Part shown: positions 1 through 4,188 of the stretch, one piece after another
How positions within the stretch are numbered: position 1 is the stretch's first letter
Layout of the letters: each line of letters starts with the position of its first letter
Source of the DNA: Actinomycetes bacterium
GTDB lineage: Bacteria > Actinomycetota > Actinomycetes > Actinomycetales > Demequinaceae
Direction: 5' to 3'
Length of the DNA: 6,005 nucleotides
NCBI GenBank assembly: GCA_023428185.1
Contig: JAEYYZ010000063.1
Location: 1 to 6,005 of the forward strand
The notes under the pieces: generated by a model
Databases searched by the model: none
Seen by the model: only the letters and a program-made list of their open reading frames with translations
Told to the model about the DNA's origin: nothing
Program-made: the position numbers and the translations under genes

Positions 1-191
1 CGGCTTCCTACTTCGCCTCCATTGAGAAGACATACGGACAGCCCATGCAGGTGTGGATCGACATCGCCGCAGATCAATTGGCCCAGTCCCGCCACATGGA
101 GGCAGTGGAGTTTCTCAAGAAGGAACACGGCATGGGTCACGGGCACGCGAACGCCGTGGTGGCGTGGGTAAAGAAGAAACTCGACTCTTGA
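1..191 (+). CDS. DUF4287 family protein, C-terminal part (5' end outside window)
   Basis: The reading frame is open from base 3 and stops at the TGA at 189-191, giving 62 residues; its start lies before the window. The visible part runs from ASYFASIEKTYGQP to VKKKLDS. It matches my memory of small actinobacterial DUF4287 proteins: an N-terminal 'YF..IEKTYG.P...W' segment, then 'HMEAVEFLK', then the family signature 'HGMGHGHANAVVAW' near the C-terminus. Such proteins are usually about 65-75 residues, so only a few residues are probably missing. The biochemical role of DUF4287 is not known to me, and the protein has no signal peptide or membrane segment in the visible part. It ends 51 bases before arsR, which has its own promoter, so it is probably a separate transcription unit. 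Family assignment comes from recalled motif similarity only. Confidence 0.8.
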   Translation, partial: ASYFASIEKTYGQPMQVWIDIAADQLAQSRHMEAVEFLKKEHGMGHGHANAVVAWVKKKLDS

Positions 192-205
192 TCTAGCGGG
201 ATCTC

Positions 206-234
206 TTGACAGCGCCCTCCGCGCGTCGTAACGT
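206..234 (+). promoter_or_regulatory. Promoter of the arsR-SRPBCC operon (-35 TTGACA, -10 TAACGT)
   Basis: A consensus -35 hexamer TTGACA (206-211) is followed, after exactly 17 bases, by TAACGT (229-234), which fits the actinobacterial TAnnnT -10 pattern. Transcription would start about 7 bases later, at roughly 241-243, where the arsR ATG begins (243). There is no Shine-Dalgarno sequence before that ATG, so a leaderless mRNA is the simplest reading. The hexamers and spacing are seen directly; the start point is inferred. Confidence 0.75.
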
Positions 235-251
235 ACAACCAAATGGTTGTA
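234..251. promoter_or_regulatory. Probable ArsR operator: perfect 8-2-8 inverted repeat over the arsR start codon
   Basis: TACAACCAAATGGTTGTA is a perfect inverted repeat with 8-bp arms (234-241 and 244-251) around two bases. It begins on the last base of the -10 box and includes the arsR ATG (243-245). ArsR-family dimers typically bind such imperfect or perfect dyads over their own promoter and act as autorepressors. A bound dimer here would cover the transcription start and block the whole operon. The symmetry is seen; the identity of the bound protein is inferred from position. Confidence 0.7.
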
Positions 252-584
252 GAAACTGAACTCTCAGACGCCCAGGTAGACCGGATCTTCCACGCCTTGG
301 CCGATGCCACGCGCCGCGACATTGTGCGCCGCACCTTCTCGCACGAGGCCTCCGTGAGTGAACTCGCCAAGGCCTACGACATGTCCTTTGCGGCCGTGCA
401 AAAGCATGTGGCAGTGCTGGAAGGAGCAGGCATCGTGACCAAACACCCCAAGGGCCGCGAGCGCATGGTGCGGGGCAACCCGGAGACGCTCGCCCACGTG
501 CAGGCCCTGTTGGACCGTTACGAACAAATCTGGCGTGCACGCATCGACAGGCTCGACGCCTTGCTCGCCACTGACCCCACGTAA
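243..584 (+). CDS. ArsR-family winged-helix transcriptional repressor
   Basis: This 113-residue protein has the usual length and fold of ArsR/SmtB regulators. Residues 16-30 (FHALADATRRDIVRR) form the typical first helix, residues 38-62 (VSELAKAYDMSF..VQKHVAVLEGAG) the helix-turn-helix, and residues 63-80 (IVTKHPKGRERMVRG) the beta-wing, followed by a C-terminal dimerisation helix. It contains no cysteine at all, so the classical ELCVCD metal site is absent and it is probably not a thiol-type metal sensor. Such cysteine-free members often sit beside SRPBCC/AHSA1 genes, as here, and are thought to respond to other signals. The ATG at 243 lies 8 bases after the -10 box with no Shine-Dalgarno sequence, which points to leaderless translation. 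The dyad over its start suggests autoregulation. The family is clear; the inducer is unknown. Confidence 0.92.
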   Translation: MVVETELSDAQVDRIFHALADATRRDIVRRTFSHEASVSELAKAYDMSFAAVQKHVAVLEGAGIVTKHPKGRERMVRGNPETLAHVQALLDRYEQIWRARIDRLDALLATDPT

Positions 585-608
585 GCGACCTCACAGAAAG
601 CGATCGAC

Positions 609-1586
609 ATGCCTATTACGTCCGTTGTTACTGACCCGCAAGCGCTCACCATGACGGTGGTGGCCGAGTTTCCCGTGCCCGTGACGCGTCTGTGGGATGC
701 CTACGCAGACCCTCGCCAACTCGAGAAGTTCTGGGGGCCCGACGGTTGGCCCGCCACGTTCTCCAGGCATGACTTCAACGCTGGGGGCCGATCCCACTAC
801 TACATGACGGGACCGGATGGGGAGCAGTTCCACGGCATCTGGGAGTACGTGGCGGTAGAGCCCCACAAGAGCGTGACCTTCTACGACAAATTCGCAGTAG
901 AAGCGGGAGTGGAGAACACGGAGATGCCCGCATTGCACTGCCTGTTCACGTTTGAAGCCACAGACAACGGCTCACGAGTGACGACGCTCACTACGTTCCC
1001 CTCGCGGGAGGCGCTGGAGCAATTGGCGGAGATGGGCATGGAAGAGGGGCTGCGCTCGTCCATGGCTCAGATGGACGAGATACTCGCGGACCTCAAGTCG
1101 TTTGCAGCTGGACTCCCCACCGAGTTGCAGATCATCGACGACACGCATGTGCGCGCCAGCCGCATCATTCGGGGCACTCCAGAGCAGGTGTGGGAAGCGC
1201 ACCACAACCCGGAACTCATGAAGAAGTGGCTTACTGGCCCGGATGGTTGGGTCATGACGGAGGTCAAGGTGGGCCTCGCGGTGGGTGACAAGCACACCAC
1301 TGCATGGGAGCCGGAGGGTGGCGGAGAGGGGGGCTTTGGCTTTGAGGGCGAGGTGCTCGAGTTTGTGCCCGGCGTGCGCGCCGTCACCACCGAAGCCATG
1401 GTGGGCATGGAGGGCCCCCACACCATCAACGAGCTCACGTTTACACCCGTCGATGGTGGGACGCTGCTCACGCTCGTGATCACGTACCCGAGCAAGGAAC
1501 TTCGCGACATGGTCCTGACCACCGGCATGGTCGATGGCATGGAAGCCAGCTACGCCCGCCTCGAGGGTCAACTAGCCTCCGCCTAG
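609..1586 (+). CDS. Tandem SRPBCC (AHSA1-type, START-like fold) domain protein
   Basis: This 325-residue protein carries two copies of the AHSA1-like SRPBCC domain. Copy 1 is about residues 13-165 and copy 2 about 174-320. Both have the strand-helix opening (EFPVPVTRLWDAYADPRQLEKFWGPDGW and SRIIRGTPEQVWEAHHNPELMKKWLTGPDGW are clearly alignable), a central 'F.G...' sheet, and a closing helix with a matching GM..G(L/M).(S/A)S motif. The SRPBCC fold forms a deep hydrophobic pocket that binds lipids, polyketides or other small ligands; the ligand here cannot be read from sequence. It is cytosolic, with no signal peptide or membrane helix. Single-domain members are about 140-160 residues, so this is a fused duplication. 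It follows arsR by 24 bases, with AGAAAG (595-600) as a modest Shine-Dalgarno 8 bases before the ATG. Copy 2 has an extra glycine-rich loop (residues 234-246). Confidence 0.9.
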   Translation: MPITSVVTDPQALTMTVVAEFPVPVTRLWDAYADPRQLEKFWGPDGWPATFSRHDFNAGGRSHYYMTGPDGEQFHGIWEYVAVEPHKSVTFYDKFAVEAGVENTEMPALHCLFTFEATDNGSRVTTLTTFPSREALEQLAEMGMEEGLRSSMAQMDEILADLKSFAAGLPTELQIIDDTHVRASRIIRGTPEQVWEAHHNPELMKKWLTGPDGWVMTEVKVGLAVGDKHTTAWEPEGGGEGGFGFEGEVLEFVPGVRAVTTEAMVGMEGPHTINELTFTPVDGGTLLTLVITYPSKELRDMVLTTGMVDGMEASYARLEGQLASA

Positions 1587-1596
1587 AGCGGGTGTG

Positions 1597-2259
1597 TCAC
1601 ACGATCCGGTTACCGGCCGATGCCACGCCCAGCCAAGAGTGCGGCACGCCGTCAAAGCACCATCCCAGTTTGGGTGCCTTGTCGGCGATCCACAGTGCGG
1701 GCACTCGCTTGTCTCCGCGTGTGGAGCCGGCAAGCATGAAGCAGTGGTTCTTGACCAGCAGGTGGGGAGCTACCGCCGCAAGTGAGATTCCCTCGTCAAT
1801 GGTGAGTGGCGAACGGTGACGTGAGGCGATCGCAGGCAGAGCGTCGCGGGGGGCGACGTCTCGATATTCGTCACCGCGCTCCACCGCCAGTGCCACGTAC
1901 AGGGGCGCCTCCGGAATCTCAACGCCCTCTCGTGGCACGTAGTGAGACAGACCCTTGCGGGCATCGGAGTCATGGTTCTTGTCCACGATGCCGGGGAGGC
2001 TCGAACCTTCGAGGCGGAGCAAAGCCACGCGCAAGTCAGGAGCGATGAGCGCGCTCGTCACTACCAGGAGCGCGGGGAGGCCGTCTTGGGGGGAGTCAAC
2101 GCCACTGGGCGCGGCATCGGCCGCCTTGATTGCGTCATCGGCCAGCGCACGAAAACGGGCCTCGCTGAGACCTGCTAAGTCCGGATAGCCCTGTGCGACA
2201 TAGGTGTTCACCTGCTCTTTAAGAGCGGATCGGATATCAGGGACAGTGACTGCTGGCAT
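1597..2259 (-). CDS. DUF5701 family protein, function unknown
   Basis: This 220-residue protein matches, from memory, the actinobacterial DUF5701 family over its whole length. Recognisable blocks are the N-terminal 'YVAQGYPDLAGLSEARFRAL' segment, 'IVDKNH' (residues 91-96), 'APLYVALAVERGDEYRDV' (118-135), 'PLTIDEGISL' (151-160), 'KNHCFMLAGSTRGDKRVPALW' split over residues 170-190, and the C-terminal 'PKLGWCFDGVPHSWLGVASA' (196-215). No catalytic motif, signal peptide or membrane helix is evident, so it is probably a soluble cytosolic protein; I know of no assigned function. The start is well supported: GGGAGG (2265-2270 on the minus strand) lies 5 bases before the ATG. It is thus the one gene here, besides the surface protein, with a strong Shine-Dalgarno sequence. 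Its stop is only 10 bases from the convergent SRPBCC stop, and it shares a 98-base divergent region with the HAD gene. I found no convincing promoter for it. Confidence 0.85.
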   Translation of the reverse strand: MPAVTVPDIRSALKEQVNTYVAQGYPDLAGLSEARFRALADDAIKAADAAPSGVDSPQDGLPALLVVTSALIAPDLRVALLRLEGSSLPGIVDKNHDSDARKGLSHYVPREGVEIPEAPLYVALAVERGDEYRDVAPRDALPAIASRHRSPLTIDEGISLAAVAPHLLVKNHCFMLAGSTRGDKRVPALWIADKAPKLGWCFDGVPHSWLGVASAGNRIV

Positions 2260-2264
2260 GGCGG

Positions 2265-2270
2265 CCTCCC
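2265..2270 (-). promoter_or_regulatory. Strong ribosome binding site GGGAGG for the DUF5701 gene
   Basis: On the minus strand GGGAGG lies 5 bases before the ATG at 2259. It fixes the start codon and contrasts with arsR, the HAD gene and the SDR gene, which lack a usable Shine-Dalgarno sequence. Confidence 0.75.
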
Positions 2271-2345
2271 TAGCAAGTGGTGAGTCCTCAACGTCCCTGT
2301 TCGGTTCAATGTTCCCGCGTGGCTGCCGGGCGCAAGCGCGTGCCC

Positions 2346-2351
2346 TAACGT
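2346..2351 (+). promoter_or_regulatory. Putative -10 box TAACGT for the HAD gene (leaderless GTG start)
   Basis: TAACGT, identical to the arsR -10 box, ends 6 bases before the GTG at 2358. The -35 region at the right distance (CTGCCG, 2323-2328) is weak. The G-run at 2352-2356 is too close to the GTG to act as a ribosome binding site, so leaderless initiation is more likely. This is inferred from spacing. Confidence 0.5.
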
Positions 2352-2357
2352 GGGGGC

Positions 2358-3185
2358 GTGACTGCGCTACGAGCCCCTGCAGGGATCCGTCTCCTGGCTC
2401 TCGACATAGACGGCACGCTCGCGCCTGAGGAAGGCGTGCCGCCTGCCCATATCGCCAACGCTGTGCGCGAGGTGCACGCGGCGGGCGTAGAGATCATCCT
2501 GGTCACCGGCAGGCCACTGCACGCCGTGGGCGATGTTGCCGAGTCACTTGGGCTCGATGAGCTGTGGGCGGGCTGCTCAAACGGCGCTGTCTTGGCCGTG
2601 TGTTCTCAAGGCGAGTGGAGAGTGGTCGCCACTGAGACCTTTGATCCGCGTCCCGCGGTGACGGCCGTGCAAGAAGCGGATCCAGCGGTGGGATTGGTAT
2701 GTGAGCAACCCGGGCAGGGCTACGCGCTGTCGCGGCCGCTGCCCTCGGCCGTGGGGCAGGAACCGCACTTGCCGTGGACTGGCGTTCCAGAGCAAACCAC
2801 ATTCGCGGCCATCGCCTCCCAGGCCATCTCACTTGACGCCTTAACCGACCTCGCTCGGGGCAAAGGCGCCAATGTCATGCCCTGGCATTGGGAGGGCTGG
2901 GAAGTGGTGGACCTCCAACCCGAGCACGTGAGCAAGGCCACCGTGGTACAGGCCATTGCGGACCGCCGCGGGTGGAGATCGCACCAGTGCGCCGCGGTAG
3001 GCGACTACCTCAATGACATCGACCTGCTTCGCTGGGCAGGGTGGGGAGTCGCCATGGGTCACGCGCCTGCGGAGGTCCGCGCGGCCGCCGATGCCGTGGC
3101 ACCCTCGCTAGACGACGACGGCGTACTTGCCGTTACCAACTCGATCCTGGCTGCTAAGGAGCTGGAATCTCGTCAAGCCCGGTGA
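2358..3185 (+). CDS. HAD-superfamily hydrolase, Cof-type (C2-cap) phosphatase
   Basis: This 275-residue protein has all four HAD motifs. Motif I is LALDIDGTLA with nucleophile Asp16 and general acid/base Asp18; motif II is ILVTGRP with Thr50; motif III is Lys193 (VSKATVV); motif IV is AVGDYLNDIDLL with Gly215, Asp216, Asn219 and Asp220 binding Mg2+. The stretch from about residue 80 to 190 between motifs II and III is the C2-type cap that selects the substrate. The C-terminal MGHAPAEVRAAADAVAPSLDDDGV is typical of Cof/YidA-like enzymes, which dephosphorylate sugar phosphates or related small phosphates in the cytosol; the actual substrate is unknown. Length fits the family (about 270). The GTG at 2358 is chosen because it puts motif I at the usual distance from the N-terminus and follows a TAACGT box by 6 bases. 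The 3' end overlaps the convergent SDR gene by 32 bases. Confidence 0.92.
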   Translation: MTALRAPAGIRLLALDIDGTLAPEEGVPPAHIANAVREVHAAGVEIILVTGRPLHAVGDVAESLGLDELWAGCSNGAVLAVCSQGEWRVVATETFDPRPAVTAVQEADPAVGLVCEQPGQGYALSRPLPSAVGQEPHLPWTGVPEQTTFAAIASQAISLDALTDLARGKGANVMPWHWEGWEVVDLQPEHVSKATVVQAIADRRGWRSHQCAAVGDYLNDIDLLRWAGWGVAMGHAPAEVRAAADAVAPSLDDDGVLAVTNSILAAKELESRQAR

Positions 3186-4089
3186 GTTCTGCCGAGAGGC
3201 TCCACAACCGCGCGGCCTCGGCGGTGTCCACGGCCCACTCAGCCACGGCATCGGGCGCGGCAATGTCGCAGTCCACGCAAAAGACTCCGCCCTTCCCCTC
3301 AAGGGCGGCCGAAGTGGCGACCCATAGTTGAGTGGCCGCACCTTGAGCCACAGACTTGAAGTCAGGGTTGGGGTTGCCGTTGGCATCGATCCACCCCAGC
3401 GCGATCTGCTCCGCATCAGAGAAGTGGCGTTGCAGCGGAGTCTTGATAATCCCCGGATGCAGTGCGAACGCGCGGATTCCACGGCCAGCGGCCCGCCGGT
3501 CCAGTTCCACGGCGAACAACACGTTGGCAGTCTTGGCCTGGCCGTATGCCTGCCACCGTTCGTAGTCCGTCTCAAAGTTCAGGTCATCCCAGTTGATGCC
3601 GCGGATGGCGTGAGCGCGCGAGGACGTGACGATCACTCGAGCGTTGTCCTGCAACGCCGGCCACAAGCGCTGAACCAACGCAAAGTGCCCCAGGTGATTG
3701 GTGGCGAACTGAGACTCCCACCCCGGACCCACAAGGGTGCGCGGGTTTGCCATGATCGCGGCATTCGCAAACATCAGGTCGATGCGCCTTCCGGAAGCCA
3801 CGAAGTCGCGGGCGAACTCGCGCACACTTTCTAGGTCTGCAAGGTCGAGGGTGGCCACCTCAACCCGGTCGATGCCTGCGAGAGCCTCGCGCGCAAAGTC
3901 CGGACGGCGCGCGGGAACCACCACCGTGGCGCCCGCGCCTACGAGCGCGCGGGTGGTTTCGAGGCCGATACCGGAATACCCACCCGTGACCACGGCAAGC
4001 TTGCCTGTGAGGTCAATGCCGGCCATGACGTCGGCGGAAGTGGATGTGGCGTTGAAGCCGGAGCCAACAGGTTGCTGAGAGGTTGTCAT
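3154..4089 (-). CDS. Short-chain dehydrogenase/reductase, NAD(P)-dependent (retinol dehydrogenase/WWOX-like group)
   Basis: This 311-residue Rossmann-fold oxidoreductase shows the full SDR signature. The cofactor motif TGGYSGIG is at residues 35-42, a DL pair after beta-4 near 82-83, NAA at 109-111, the structural NHLGH at 131-135, a catalytic serine in VTSSRAH (S156/S157), the catalytic pair Tyr182 and Lys186 (YGQAK), and HPG at 211-213. The INWDDLNFE...W.AYGQAKTANVLF block resembles the retinol dehydrogenase/WWOX-like subgroup, which acts on hydrophobic alcohols or ketones; the substrate here cannot be read. Arg62 just after the second strand (PARRP) hints at NADP(H) preference, but this is weak. 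A hydrophilic N-terminal arm of about 27 residues precedes the fold; I recall similar arms (GSGF...AG.DL.GK) in related actinobacterial proteins. It is cytosolic. The ATG at 4089 has no Shine-Dalgarno sequence and follows a TAGCGT box by 6 bases, which suggests a leaderless mRNA. Confidence 0.93.
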   Translation of the reverse strand: MTTSQQPVGSGFNATSTSADVMAGIDLTGKLAVVTGGYSGIGLETTRALVGAGATVVVPARRPDFAREALAGIDRVEVATLDLADLESVREFARDFVASGRRIDLMFANAAIMANPRTLVGPGWESQFATNHLGHFALVQRLWPALQDNARVIVTSSRAHAIRGINWDDLNFETDYERWQAYGQAKTANVLFAVELDRRAAGRGIRAFALHPGIIKTPLQRHFSDAEQIALGWIDANGNPNPDFKSVAQGAATQLWVATSAALEGKGGVFCVDCDIAAPDAVAEWAVDTAEAARLWSLSAELTGLDEIPAP

Positions 4090-4095
4090 GCCGCG

Positions 4096-4126
4096 ACGCT
4101 ACGAGTTGGTGCGCGCGCGAAGTCAA
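4096..4126 (-). promoter_or_regulatory. Putative promoter of the SDR gene (-35 TTGACT, -10 TAGCGT)
   Basis: On the minus strand TTGACT (4121-4126) is followed after 19 bases by TAGCGT (4096-4101), which ends 6 bases before the ATG at 4089. The -35 is a good match and the -10 fits TAnnnT; the 19-base spacer is longer than ideal. The transcription start would fall at or next to the ATG. The sequence matches are seen; activity is inferred. Confidence 0.55.
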
Positions 4127-4144
4127 GCCGGAGCGCTCAAGTCT

Positions 4145-4168
4145 TGTCCGGTGATGAGATCACCGACA
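4145..4168. terminator. Hairpin between the surface-protein and SDR genes; possible terminator or regulator site
   Basis: CGGTGAT (4149-4155) and ATCACCG (4159-4165) form a perfect 7-bp stem around GAG. Three more pairs (TGT 4145-4147 with ACA 4166-4168) extend it past one bulged C at 4148. It lies 21-44 bases past the surface-protein stop, the right place for a terminator, but no T-tract follows on the minus strand. It also lies about 20 bases upstream of the SDR -35 box, so an operator is an alternative. Confidence 0.4.
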
Positions 4169-4188
4169 TCGGCCCGCAGGCTACGTGA

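Noticed and set aside
243..584. Metal-responsive ArsR/SmtB regulator of arsenic or zinc resistance
   Set aside because: The protein has no cysteine, and no arsenate reductase, efflux pump or other metal gene is nearby.
972..1571. 199-residue open frame on the minus strand inside the SRPBCC gene
   Set aside because: It is antisense to a gene with clear domain homology, its product is histidine/arginine-rich with no recognisable motif, and it has no ribosome binding site I could support. It is a G/C-bias shadow.
1592..1616. Two short dyads as a bidirectional terminator between the SRPBCC and DUF5701 genes
   Set aside because: Each has a one-base loop, which cannot form as such in RNA. Opening the loop leaves stems of only about 4 pairs or fewer, and there is no T-tract.
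2260..2357. Promoter for the DUF5701 gene in the divergent region
   Set aside because: I tried TTGCGC and TTGAAC as -35 boxes on the minus strand, but neither has a fitting -10 at 16-19 bases, so I do not call one.
4131..4138. GAGCGCTC palindrome upstream of the SDR promoter as an operator
   Set aside because: An 8-base palindrome made mostly of G and C is expected by chance in such DNA, and nothing else supports it.
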